Assembly (NCBI GenBank): GCA_964583095.1
Contig: CAZOVB010000006.1
Span: 58,520 to 122,519, forward strand
Direction: 5' to 3'
Source of the DNA: CAZOVB01 sp964583095
Lineage (GTDB): Bacteria; Planctomycetota; Phycisphaerae; SM23-33
DNA length: 64,000 bases
Below, in pieces: positions 15,062 to 23,368 of the stretch. The translations under genes were made by a program, and so were the position numbers. Below the pieces are notes generated by a model, which made no database searches, was not told the DNA's origin, and saw only the letters and a list, made by a program, of their open reading frames with translations. Positions within the stretch are counted from its first letter, which is position 1, and the number at the start of each line of letters is the position of its first letter.

Positions 15062-16705
15062 ATGAGCACCATTCGACATGCCCAACCACATCAGGTTACC
15101 CAATGGAGCTACGTCTCGGGACGCCGCTACGAGGACCCGTTCAACGAGGTCAAGCTGGAGGTGCACCTGGAATCCGAAAGCGGAACGTGGCGCGTCCCGT
15201 GCTTCTGGGCCGGCGACCAGGAATTCACCATGCGTTTCGCTCCGCCGCATCCGGGCCTGTACCGGTATCGCACTGTCTGCAGCGACGAGTCCAACCCGGA
15301 CCTGCACGGCCTGGAGGGAACACTGGAAGTTTCCGAAAGGCCCGAAGACGAACCCGTCCCGCTGGGGCCCATCTGCATCAAGGACGACGCGTCGGGCTTT
15401 GTCGACGCGGCCGGAAAGGATTTCTTCTGGCTCGGAGACACCTGGTGGATGGGCTTTACCAAGCGGCTCGCCTGGCCCGACGATTTCCAGCGACTCGCCG
15501 CCGACCGCAAGGCCAAGGGCTTCAACGTCATCCAGATCGTGGCCGGTCTCTACCCGGACATGCCCTGGGGCGACCCGCGCGGGGAGAACAATGCCGGCCT
15601 GCCCTGGGAAAAGGACTTCTCCCGCGTCAACCCCGCCTGGTTCGACGAGGCCGACCTGAAACTCCAATACCTGGTTCGCGAGGGGTTCATCCCCTGCATC
15701 GTGGGCTGTTGGGGCTACTTCCTGCCCCTGATGGGCAGCGAGAAGATGGCCGACCACTGGCGATACCTCGTCGCCCGCTGGTCGGCGTATCCGGTGGTCT
15801 GGTGTCTGGCCGGCGAAGCCGCCATGCCCTACTATCGAAGCGATGATCGCGAAAAGGAAATCGCCCAGCAGAAGGCCGGCTGGACCGAAATCGCCCGCTA
15901 CGTCCGCAATGTCGATCCCTACCCCAGGCCCATCACCATCCATCCCACACAGGTGGGGCGCGAGCAGGTCGAGGACGACAGCGTCCTGGATTTCGATATG
16001 CTCCAGACCGGCCACAGCGGCTACGAGTCGGTGCCCAACAACGTTCGCACTGTTCGCAAACAGCACGCAACCACGCCGAAGATGCCCGTCGTCGTCGGCG
16101 AGGTCAGCTACGAGGGAATCCTTCACGGCACGGAGTCGGAACTCCAGCGCCTGATGTTCTGGGCCGGCATCCTCTCCGGAGCAGCCGGGTACACCTACGG
16201 CGCCAACGGCATCTGGCAGGTCAATCAGCCGGGCAAGCCGTATGGCCCCTCGCCCCACGGAGGTTGCTGGGGCAATACCCCCTGGACGCAGGCGGTTGAG
16301 CTCAAGGGGTCTACCTACGTGGGCCTGGCCGCAAAAATCCTCCGTGAGCTTCCCTTTGGGCGCTTCGAGCCACACCTGGACTGGGTCGATCCGCCCGCCC
16401 ACAAGGGCGATGTCTTCGACTGGGACAATCCCCCGGCCGACACCAGGGAATACTTCCAGCACTACGCCGCCGGGCTTGAAGACCAGGTGCGGCTGTTTTA
16501 CTTCTGGCAGCCGTTCGTGCCCTGGCGAGACCGCCCCCGAGTGGTCAAGCTCGATTCGGCCGCGACCTACCGGGCCTGCTGGATCGACCCCCGCAGCGCA
16601 GAACGCCATGACCTGGGCGAAATCTCCCCCGATACCGATGGCACCTGGCAGCCGCCGCTCCAGCCGGAAATGTCCGACTGGCTGCTGCTGGTCCGCAGGA
16701 TATGA
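15062..16705 (+). CDS. DUF5060/DUF4038 glycoside hydrolase (GH140-related)
   Basis: A 547-residue protein with an N-terminal beta-sandwich (residues 1-95, QWSYVSGRRYEDPFNEV, FAPPHPGLYRYRT; DUF5060-like), a TIM barrel at about 105-440 (FFWLGDTWWMGFTKRLAW, KGFNVIQIVAG; DUF4038-like) and a C-terminal sandwich. Candidate catalytic acids are E252 in WCLAGEAA and E347 in VVVGEVSYEG. DUF4038 proteins include the GH140 apiosidases that release D-apiose from rhamnogalacturonan II; other DUF4038 proteins have other targets. No signal peptide is seen, so it would act on short oligosaccharides inside the cell. Start follows AAGGAGACC. It lies between the dehydrogenase genes and the isomerase, supporting a role in sugar supply for that cluster. 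Confidence 0.8.
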   Translation: MSTIRHAQPHQVTQWSYVSGRRYEDPFNEVKLEVHLESESGTWRVPCFWAGDQEFTMRFAPPHPGLYRYRTVCSDESNPDLHGLEGTLEVSERPEDEPVPLGPICIKDDASGFVDAAGKDFFWLGDTWWMGFTKRLAWPDDFQRLAADRKAKGFNVIQIVAGLYPDMPWGDPRGENNAGLPWEKDFSRVNPAWFDEADLKLQYLVREGFIPCIVGCWGYFLPLMGSEKMADHWRYLVARWSAYPVVWCLAGEAAMPYYRSDDREKEIAQQKAGWTEIARYVRNVDPYPRPITIHPTQVGREQVEDDSVLDFDMLQTGHSGYESVPNNVRTVRKQHATTPKMPVVVGEVSYEGILHGTESELQRLMFWAGILSGAAGYTYGANGIWQVNQPGKPYGPSPHGGCWGNTPWTQAVELKGSTYVGLAAKILRELPFGRFEPHLDWVDPPAHKGDVFDWDNPPADTREYFQHYAAGLEDQVRLFYFWQPFVPWRDRPRVVKLDSAATYRACWIDPRSAERHDLGEISPDTDGTWQPPLQPEMSDWLLLVRRI

Positions 16706-16733
16706 AATGCACAAACCGTGAAAGCAGAACCGG

Positions 16734-17330
16734 ATGACGTTGCCTGACCCCCGAGCGAAAGTCTTTCTTCAACGCCACGCCCAAAGCGCCAACAACGCGC
16801 GGAAGGTGTTCACCTGCAAGAAACTGGACCCCGACCTGACCGAAAAGGGCCGGTCCCAGGCGGCCGAGCTGGTGGAGTTCTACCGGGCCGCGGGGATAAG
16901 CCGGGTGGTCTCCAGCACGGCCCATCGAGCCCGCCAGACCGGGGAGATCATCGCCGCGGGGCTGGGCGTGGAACTCCAGTGCGATGAGGACCTGCTGGAA
17001 GTGGATGTGGGGGAACTGGAGGGCCAGAGCGAGGCCGACGCTGAAAACATGCGACAATTTCGGGCGCACATGACGGGGTGGCTTTTCGAGGGGCGCGACG
17101 AGCCCTGGCCCGGCGGGGAGTCGCTTTCCCAGGTTCGCAGTCGATTGGAGCGGGTCCGTCAAAGATACTTCCGAGCCGACGCTGCTGTGCTGCTTGTCGC
17201 CCATTGTGCCCTGATTGCCGTGATACTGGGACTTGACGGAGGGGGGTCCTGTCTGGACGATGTAATTCTGCCCAATGCGGGCGTCGCGGGTTACTTCGAC
17301 CCACCGGGTCGGTGGCGCCGCGTTCGTTGA
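16734..17330 (+). CDS. Histidine phosphatase (phosphoglycerate-mutase-like)
   Basis: A 198-residue protein of the histidine phosphatase superfamily. FLQRHAQSANN carries the catalytic RHA (RHG variant) near residue 13, EVDVGELEGQ the acidic middle motif, and LLVAHCALI the second His. Members dephosphorylate sugar phosphates, nucleotides or cofactors, or act as mutases. It begins 28 bases after the glycosidase and ends 60 bases before the isomerase gene. No good ribosome binding site precedes the ATG at 16734. In this context it may dephosphorylate a pathway intermediate; the substrate is unknown. Confidence 0.82.
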   Translation: MTLPDPRAKVFLQRHAQSANNARKVFTCKKLDPDLTEKGRSQAAELVEFYRAAGISRVVSSTAHRARQTGEIIAAGLGVELQCDEDLLEVDVGELEGQSEADAENMRQFRAHMTGWLFEGRDEPWPGGESLSQVRSRLERVRQRYFRADAAVLLVAHCALIAVILGLDGGGSCLDDVILPNAGVAGYFDPPGRWRRVR

Positions 17331-17390
17331 ACCAAAACTCGTATCCCTCCGTCGCAGAAAGCGGCTGAGACGCCGAAAGGAGAACCCAGG

Positions 17391-18371
17391 ATGATCGGTA
17401 AGAACAAGTTCGGAGCGTGCCTGCCCACCTTCGGAGGCTGCAGCGACCGGTACTGCGGCGACGGTTACGGCGGGGGCGGCAGCACGATGGACGAGATGCT
17501 CGACCTGGCCGCCAAGGTCGAAGGCCTGGACGGGCTGGAGCTGGTGGGTAACTGGCACGTCAACGACGACAACGTCAAAACCGTCGGAAAACTCTTCTCC
17601 GACAAAGGCTTTGAGATCCCCATGCTCGTGCCCGATCTCTGGACACAGGCCAAGTGGGGCAGAGGCTCGTTCGCTGCGCCCGAGGCAGAGACGCGACAGG
17701 CCGCCATCGACGAAATCAAGAAGGTCATGGACTGGGCCGCCGAGATGGGAACCAGGTACATCGATGTCTGGCCCGGACAGGACGGTTTCGACTATCCCTT
17801 CCAGGCCGACTACACCAGCGCATGGAAATGGATGCGCGACGCCCTGGCCGAATGCTCGGAGTACAACGACGACGTCCGCATTCTCGTGGAGTACAAACCC
17901 CGCGAGCCGCGGCGCCGCTGCTTTATCGATCACTTCGGCACCGTGCTGCTGATGCTCAACGACCTTCCCAAGGTCGGTGTGTTGCTGGATTATGGCCACG
18001 CACGTCAGGGGGCTGAGAATGTCGCTTATGCCGCGGCTATGCTCGCCCAGTACGGGAAACTGGACTATCTGCACCTCAACGACAACTACGGCGACTGGGA
18101 CGATGACATGATCATCGCCATGGTCCACACCCCCGAGACGCTGGAGATGTTCTACTGGCTCAAGAAGCTCGACTACCAGGGCTGGCTGACGCTGGATATC
18201 TTCCCATATCGTGAATATGACAAGGTCCGCGTCGCCGAAGAGTGCCGCGACTGGGTCAAGGGCATGTTCGCACTGGTCGACCGGGTGGGTATGGACACGA
18301 TGAACCAGGTCGTGACGTCCGGCAACGCGCTGGAAGCCTCGGCCATGCTGCGAAAGGCCCTGGGCATCTAA
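17391..18371 (+). CDS. Xylose-isomerase-like TIM-barrel sugar isomerase/epimerase
   Basis: A 326-residue protein of the AP-endonuclease-2/xylose-isomerase-like fold. Likely divalent-metal ligands are E167 in ILVEYKPREP, D200 in VLLDYGHA, H228 in LHLNDNYGDWDDD and D269 in TLDIFPYRE; R172-R176 and H203 line the expected site. The family interconverts aldoses and ketoses or epimerises sugars; D-apiose isomerase belongs to the same superfamily. An unusual Gly-rich, Cys-containing segment (GGCSDRYCGDGYGGGGS) lies at 15-31. AAAGGAG precedes the ATG at 17391. It is the last gene before a strong terminator, so it probably closes the catabolic cluster begun at 9371. Confidence 0.82.
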   Translation: MIGKNKFGACLPTFGGCSDRYCGDGYGGGGSTMDEMLDLAAKVEGLDGLELVGNWHVNDDNVKTVGKLFSDKGFEIPMLVPDLWTQAKWGRGSFAAPEAETRQAAIDEIKKVMDWAAEMGTRYIDVWPGQDGFDYPFQADYTSAWKWMRDALAECSEYNDDVRILVEYKPREPRRRCFIDHFGTVLLMLNDLPKVGVLLDYGHARQGAENVAYAAAMLAQYGKLDYLHLNDNYGDWDDDMIIAMVHTPETLEMFYWLKKLDYQGWLTLDIFPYREYDKVRVAEECRDWVKGMFALVDRVGMDTMNQVVTSGNALEASAMLRKALGI

Positions 18372-18415
18372 GCATGCAGAATCCGGATCGCCACCGGCGG
18401 TCCAGACACCCTCGA

Positions 18416-18456
18416 AAGGTCCGCAGGCCTACAACGGTCTGCGGGCCTTTTTACTT
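18416..18456 (+). terminator. Rho-independent terminator ending the catabolic cluster
   Basis: An 11-bp stem (18416-18426 with 18439-18449, one T-G pair) is followed by TTTACTTTT. It lies 45 bases after the isomerase stop. Confidence 0.85.
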
Positions 18457-18563
18457 TTCTCCGATGCCGGTTCCATCGGACTTCGGCGGGGCACAAGGAA
18501 TCCGGGTGCTATCATATCATACTTGTGCGACTGACCCGAACCCTGAGGCAAAAGGAGAGAAGT

Positions 18564-19952
18564 ATGCCCGACAAATTGTTCCTGGAAACAGTACATTCAT
18601 CCGGACTGGCCCACGTGTCCTACATGGTAGGCCACAAAGGCAAGGCCGCCGTCATCGACGCACGTCGCGACTGCGAGCCCTACATCGAGCTGGCCCGGAA
18701 GTACGACTGTCGTATTACCCATATCTTCGAGACCCACAAGAACGAGGACTACATCACCGGTTCGATCGAGCTTCAGCGACGCACCGGGGCTGAAATCCAC
18801 CATGGGCAAGGGCTCGACTGGGGCTTTGGCAAGACCGTGAGCGACGGCGACGAGTTCGAGTTGGGCGGGATCAAGCTGCGAATCCTGCATACCGCGGGAC
18901 ATACGTTCGACAGCATTTCCATCGCCCTGGCTGATACAAGTTTCTCGCAAGAACCCGTGGCGGTCTTTACCGGAGATGCCCTCTTCCTGGGCGACGTGGG
19001 CAGAACCGACTTCTACCCGGACCGGAAGGAAGAAGTCGCCGGCCTGCTCTACGACAGCATCTTCGAGAAGATCCTGCCCCTGGGCGACCACGTGCTGCTC
19101 TACCCTGCCCACGGAGCCGGCAGCGTCTGCGGCAGCGGCATGGCCTCGAGGGAGTTCTCCTCCCTGGGCTACGAACGCCGATTCAACCCGTCTCTGCAGG
19201 CAGGCGACCGCGACGAATTCATCCGTATGAAGGTGGAGGAGAATCACTATCAGCCTCCGTACTTCCGCCGGATGGAACAGTACAACCAGCACGGGACCGC
19301 GCCGCAACTGGATTTCCTGCCGGTACCCAAAGCAATGGGCTGCGAGGAATTCGCAAAGGCGCTTGAGGAAGGCGCCCAGGTCGTGGATATCCGCGAGCCC
19401 GAGGCCTTTGCCGGGGCGTTCGTTCCCGGTTGCCTCAACATCCCGGCCAACATGATCGCTGCCTACGCGGGATGGCTCCTGGAGTACGATAAGGACATTC
19501 TGCTGGTCACCGACGCCCCCGAGAGGCTCAGCGACGTGCTGCGTCAGTTCGTCCGCCTGGGTTATGACCGCATCGCCGGGTATTTGCAGGGCTCGATGCC
19601 CGCCTGGGAAACCTGCGGGAGGCAGATCAACCGCATCGGTGTCATGCCGGCCCGGGAACTGCTGGACCGGATCGATCAGGGCCGCGGACCTAACGTGCTG
19701 GATGTCCGGAAGATCGATGAATACGAGGCCGGCCACCTGGAAGGCGCCCAGCACACTTTCCTGGGTTACCTGCCCGATAAGCTTACAGAGATCCCCCGAG
19801 AGGCCGAGTTGGTAACCTTCTGCGGCAGTGGAAGACGGGCGAGCATTGCCGCCTCGATTCTGAAAAGGGCTGGCTTTAAGAATGTTTCGAACAACCTTGG
19901 TTCCCGCGCCGCCTGTGTGCAGTTGGGCTGCGAGATGGTGACCAGCGGCTGA
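18564..19952 (+). CDS. Metallo-beta-lactamase persulfide-dioxygenase-like protein with two rhodanese domains
   Basis: A 462-residue fusion. Residues 1-240 are an ETHE1/glyoxalase-II-type domain: ETHKNEDYITG replaces THxHxDH (H58 and D62 kept; N60 and Y63 substituted), followed by H113 (HTAGHTFDS), D138 (TGDALF) and H183 (YPAHGAGSVCG). The kept H58, H113 and D138 match the single-iron ligands of persulfide dioxygenases. Rhodanese 1 (about 270-365) has no catalytic Cys (LLVTDAPE); rhodanese 2 (about 375-460) has it in TFCGSGRRAS. CstB-like fusions oxidise persulfide and transfer sulfane sulfur. The ATG at 18564 follows AAAGGAGAG. The DUF442-like gene starts 37 bases downstream. Confidence 0.85.
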   Translation: MPDKLFLETVHSSGLAHVSYMVGHKGKAAVIDARRDCEPYIELARKYDCRITHIFETHKNEDYITGSIELQRRTGAEIHHGQGLDWGFGKTVSDGDEFELGGIKLRILHTAGHTFDSISIALADTSFSQEPVAVFTGDALFLGDVGRTDFYPDRKEEVAGLLYDSIFEKILPLGDHVLLYPAHGAGSVCGSGMASREFSSLGYERRFNPSLQAGDRDEFIRMKVEENHYQPPYFRRMEQYNQHGTAPQLDFLPVPKAMGCEEFAKALEEGAQVVDIREPEAFAGAFVPGCLNIPANMIAAYAGWLLEYDKDILLVTDAPERLSDVLRQFVRLGYDRIAGYLQGSMPAWETCGRQINRIGVMPARELLDRIDQGRGPNVLDVRKIDEYEAGHLEGAQHTFLGYLPDKLTEIPREAELVTFCGSGRRASIAASILKRAGFKNVSNNLGSRAACVQLGCEMVTSG

Positions 19953-19989
19953 ACGAAGATCGTCTGACGCCTGAAAGGAGCAGAATTAA

Positions 19990-20433
19990 ATGCCGGAAAG
20001 AATCCAGATAAACCAGCAGATAACCGTCGGGGCCCAGCCCAGCGAAGCCGAACTCAAAGCGATGTCCGAGGAGGGCGTCAAGTCCGTGATCAATCTTCGC
20101 ACGGCCGATGAGAAGATGCAGCGTCTGGATCCCGAAGCCGAAGGACGAACGGTCCGTAAGTTCGGGATGCAATACGTGCATGTTCCCGTTTCCATGGAGC
20201 AGGCCGATGAGGAACTGGTCGACCGGTTCCGCCATGAATTAGACGAAGCGGCCAAGCCGGTCTATATCCATTGCCGCATGGGCAAGAGGGCCGGAGCCTT
20301 TACGATGATGGATCAGGCGGTCAAGAAGGACATGCAAGGCCAGGAAACCATCGAAAAGGCCGAGGACATGGGCTTCGAATGCGAGGAAGAAGCCTTGGCG
20401 AACTTCGTGCGAAAGTACGTGGATTCGCACTGA
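19990..20433 (+). CDS. DUF442/Blh-like dual-specificity phosphatase-fold protein
   Basis: A 147-residue protein. The signature IHCRMGKRAGA matches the HCRxGxR loop of the beta-lactamase-hydrolase-like (DUF442) family, a small protein-tyrosine-phosphatase fold, rather than classical CX5R. AQPSEAELKAMSEEGVKSVINLR is the usual N-terminal strand region of that fold. In many bacteria such a domain is fused to, or encoded beside, MBL-rhodanese proteins of sulfide and persulfide metabolism, as here. AAAGGAG precedes the ATG. The C-terminal 40 residues (EEALANFVRKYVDSH) are acidic and helical. Whether it is a phosphatase or handles persulfide on its Cys is not settled. Confidence 0.75.
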   Translation: MPERIQINQQITVGAQPSEAELKAMSEEGVKSVINLRTADEKMQRLDPEAEGRTVRKFGMQYVHVPVSMEQADEELVDRFRHELDEAAKPVYIHCRMGKRAGAFTMMDQAVKKDMQGQETIEKAEDMGFECEEEALANFVRKYVDSH

Positions 20434-21131
20434 GGATTTGCGAGAGACGAGCCCCGGGAGGGGACCGGTGCAAAAAACAACCGGGTCGATGTTGGCTGGC
20501 GGCTACATCGACCCGGCCCTCCTTGTACGGCTTTAAAGGCCCTCCAACCTTGTTCTTCCTCGGGCGGCTTTTGGCCCGACCCCAGAAATTTCCTCCGCCG
20601 CAGTCGGAATCACTTCCAACTCCCTCGTCCTGTTATTCATACAAAGAGTGTGCCAAAAAACGGCCAATTGGCAAGACTCGGACAGAAACAGCCCTAAACG
20701 GTGATAGGGCAATGAGATGAGGATATCTGCTATTTTGACCCATGGCGGGTCGCGTCGGGCCGGAACCGCTCCATGTTGCCATAAGTAAACACGCTCGCCC
20801 GGTACATAACGGGCAAGGGTTGTTTCTTCAGGAGGTTACATCCGAGGTAATCGAATGTTGATTCTGGGAATCACGGCGATACCGTCCAACAATCGGCCTT
20901 TTCCAGGGGGAATACCGTCTTTTTCTGCGCAGATGCCGTCGGGAAGGATTCTCTCAAGCACAAGGCGCGCAGGATCCGAAGTGTAAAACGTGTGTAACGT
21001 GGCGACAATGGAGGGGCTTTTCGGTTGCACTGCGTACAATAGATAGGGTATTCTTTGTTTTCGACCGGTGATTGCTGGATTCTGCGGCAATGCACCGGGG
21101 CGAGCCGAGACCGGAAAAGAAGGGCCGGAAC
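20434..21131. other. Long intergenic region between the DUF442-like and serpin genes
   Basis: About 700 bases without a convincing gene. It holds a 12-bp hairpin (20481-20516), a short open frame at 20855-20986 (43 codons, weak GAGG upstream, no recognisable product), and a possible serpin promoter (TTGCAC at 21025-21030, TATTCT at 21049-21054, 18 bases apart). Nothing matches an RNA family I know. Confidence 0.4.
20481..20516 (-). terminator. Perfect 12-bp hairpin with A-tract on its left side
   Basis: Stem 20481-20492 pairs exactly with 20505-20516 around a 12-base loop. CAAAAAACAA precedes it on the plus strand, so the U-tract is on minus-strand transcripts. On the plus strand it would still fold about 50 bases after the DUF442-like stop. 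Confidence 0.5.
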
Positions 21132-22223
21132 ATGAAATGCAAACGTTGGATGCTCCTTGCCGCATCGCTTCTGATCACCACTGCCCGAGCAAACCTGCGA
21201 GCCGATGGCCGGGTCGATGCCATGCCGACCTCCGCCTCTGCCGTCGATGAAGTCGTCCAGGCCAACAACGATTTCGCCTTGGAAGTTTACGATCAGCTTC
21301 GCCGGCGACCGGATCCGCTCTGCTTTTCTCCATGCAGCATGTTCGCGGCTCTTTCCATGCTTCGAAGCGGGGCCGATGGTCTTACCGGTTCCCAACTGGA
21401 AAAGGGCCTGTGTTTTTCCCATCCGGTCGAAGACCTTCATGCCGGGCTTGCCGGAGCCGTTGCGGGTCTGATCGCCGACAGCAAGAACCATGGCTACCAC
21501 GTCAGCGTTGAAAACGCCCTGTATCGCCAGAAGGACAGCCAACTCTCCAGGCCCTTCGTCAAGGAGCTCCGGGAACACTACAAGGTCACCAACGAAGCGG
21601 TCGACTTCATCGGAGATTCCGCCTCGGCGACTCGACAGATCAGCCGCCGGGTGGCCAAGCAGAGCGACGGGCGCATCAAGGAGATGATCTCGGCCGGCAA
21701 TATCGACCAGCTCACCGAAGTGGTGCTGGTCAACGTGGTCCGCCTGAAAGTCGGCGCCGGCGACCTTGCCCGCAGGGCCGAGCCGTTCGCCCCTGTGGCA
21801 AAGAGGCTTAAAGAGCCCCGGCTGCACCAGGTATCCTACGACCCCAAGTATCGATCCGGCGTTGCGGCTCGAAGTGATCAGGGCCTTTCGCTGGTTTTGT
21901 TTTTGACGATGATGCCCGAGCAGGACCCGGCAGCGCTTGGCGGTGGCTGGCAGGGGCCCGACCCGGTGCTGGCTTTCCGGGAGATCCAGGAAGCAACCCG
22001 AACCGAATTGGATCTGCAGGAGACTCTCGAAGGCATGAAGGTCACGGAAATCTTCAGCGGGACCTGTGACCTGTCACGACTGGATCCAGCCAACGCCCTC
22101 TATGTTGCATCCGTGCAACACGCGGCCTGGTACAACGAATCGGTCGAGGGGACCGAAGCCGTCGCCGCGACAGTCATCGTCCTGAGCGTGATGGACCCGG
22201 TGTCCCTGACACTGGCCGACTGA
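21132..22223 (+). CDS. Exported serpin-like protein, reduced C-terminus
   Basis: A 363-residue protein with a signal peptide (MKCKRWMLLAASLLITTARA). Serpin hallmarks: QANNDFALEVYDQL, LCFSPCSMFAALSML, VENALYRQKDSQLS, VAKQSDGRIKEMIS, VVLVNVVRLK, and the reactive-loop hinge SVEGTEAVAATVIV, whose small residues are typical of inhibitory serpins. Odd points: about 60 residues after VVRLK, where the usual KGxWxxPF strand lies, are missing, and only about 15 residues follow the hinge, so the P1 region is short and strands s1C, s4B and s5B are absent. Full serpins have 370-400 residues. The ATG at 21132 is chosen because the signal peptide begins there. A functional inhibitor is doubtful; a degenerate or specialised serpin is more likely. 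Confidence 0.75.
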   Translation: MKCKRWMLLAASLLITTARANLRADGRVDAMPTSASAVDEVVQANNDFALEVYDQLRRRPDPLCFSPCSMFAALSMLRSGADGLTGSQLEKGLCFSHPVEDLHAGLAGAVAGLIADSKNHGYHVSVENALYRQKDSQLSRPFVKELREHYKVTNEAVDFIGDSASATRQISRRVAKQSDGRIKEMISAGNIDQLTEVVLVNVVRLKVGAGDLARRAEPFAPVAKRLKEPRLHQVSYDPKYRSGVAARSDQGLSLVLFLTMMPEQDPAALGGGWQGPDPVLAFREIQEATRTELDLQETLEGMKVTEIFSGTCDLSRLDPANALYVASVQHAAWYNESVEGTEAVAATVIVLSVMDPVSLTLAD

Positions 22224-22288
22224 GACCTTTGAGCAAGTCCGCGTGTCTTGGAGAGGTATTTTCCAGGGCCGCAGAAAGGCCCCGGTGT

Positions 22289-23341
22289 TCACTTCTCTTC
22301 AGCTTCGTTGGCGGCGGTGAGTGCCGCGCGAATTCTGGCCGCAGCGGCCGATGGCTCCTGGGCTTCGCAGATTCCACTGGAAACCGCCACCCGGGAAAGG
22401 CCCATCTTCGCGACGTCTCCAATGTTCTCCGGGCCGATGCCGCCAATTCCGAAAACCGGAATCGGCACATCCTGGACAATCCTGCGTACCTCGTCGGCTG
22501 ATGGACTCGGTCCGGCATCCTTGGTCGAGGTGGAAAACAGCGGCCCGATGGCGATGTAATCGGCCCCTTCGTTGACAGCAGCCATCGCCTGGTCGTAGTT
22601 GTGCGTGCTGCGGCCGATGACCGCGGCGGGACGCAGCAGACGCCGTGCCTCGCCGATGGGCAGGTCGTGCTGGCCCAGGTGCACTCCGTCGGCCCCGATA
22701 ATCGCAGCGATGTCGGGTCGATCGTTGACGATGAAGATGCGTCCCGTCTCATCGGTCAGTTCCCGGATTTCCGCCGACAGGGCCAGGAACACGTCGTCTG
22801 GGACCTGCTTTTCGCGAAGCTGGACCATGTCGGCCCCGCCGGCGATGGCGAGGCGTGCCTTTTCCCGGATGCTTCCGGTACACATGCTGCTGGTGAGCAG
22901 CACGTACAGCCTCGCCGCGCCGATCCGCTGGGAAACCATCAACCGCGATATCAGCCGTTGCTCGAGCGTGTAGCCGTTGTACCGCATCCGCTCGATCTTG
23001 AGCACCTGGCCCGGAGCGATGAATTTGCAGTATTCCTCGATGGTTCGCAACGATTCGCTCAGGCGCTTGCAGGCCGCGATGGCCACGTCCCCCAGGTCCT
23101 TTCGCAACGGTTCGGAGGGACTGGTCAATTCCGTGCCGATATCGCCCGCCGTGTCGCGCGAGGTGAGGATCTCGTCGGAGGGAAGCTCGGCGAGGACCTC
23201 CTTCAAATCGCTGCGAAGGTTCTTGGCCATGGCCGTTACGGCAGGATCGTTCAGTGCGAAACGACCGCAGTCCTCCGCGACCCGCAGGGCCTCGCGGGCA
23301 CGGTTGATATTCGCATCGAGAATGCGGTAGACCTCGCGCAT
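22289..23341 (-). CDS. thiE: Thiamine-phosphate synthase with ThiD2-like N-terminal domain
   Basis: A 350-residue protein. Residues about 1-135 (YRILDANINRAREALRVAED, LRTIEEYCKF) form the N-terminal extension found in long ThiE proteins (ThiD2-like). Residues about 140-345 form the thiamine-phosphate synthase barrel: MVQLREK, IFIVNDRPDIAAIIGADGVHLGQHDLP, IGRSTHN, YIAIGPLFSTSTK and VFGIGGI. It joins HMP-diphosphate and thiazole phosphate into thiamine phosphate. It is the last gene of a minus-strand pair, 27 bases downstream of glyA. The product supplies the cofactor of the E1 enzyme encoded elsewhere in this window, although no link in regulation is seen. Confidence 0.92.
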   Translation of the reverse strand: MREVYRILDANINRAREALRVAEDCGRFALNDPAVTAMAKNLRSDLKEVLAELPSDEILTSRDTAGDIGTELTSPSEPLRKDLGDVAIAACKRLSESLRTIEEYCKFIAPGQVLKIERMRYNGYTLEQRLISRLMVSQRIGAARLYVLLTSSMCTGSIREKARLAIAGGADMVQLREKQVPDDVFLALSAEIRELTDETGRIFIVNDRPDIAAIIGADGVHLGQHDLPIGEARRLLRPAAVIGRSTHNYDQAMAAVNEGADYIAIGPLFSTSTKDAGPSPSADEVRRIVQDVPIPVFGIGGIGPENIGDVAKMGLSRVAVSSGICEAQEPSAAAARIRAALTAANEAEEK

Positions 23342-23368
23342 GGGTGTCTCCAGGATAGCAGTGTAATT

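Noticed and set aside
20481..20516. Hairpin as part of a riboswitch
   Set aside because: A single simple stem-loop with no conserved riboswitch core nearby. It is better read as a terminator-like hairpin.
20855..20986. 43-codon open frame before the serpin gene
   Set aside because: Weak ribosome site, no hydrophobic or conserved pattern, and it lies in a promoter-containing spacer.
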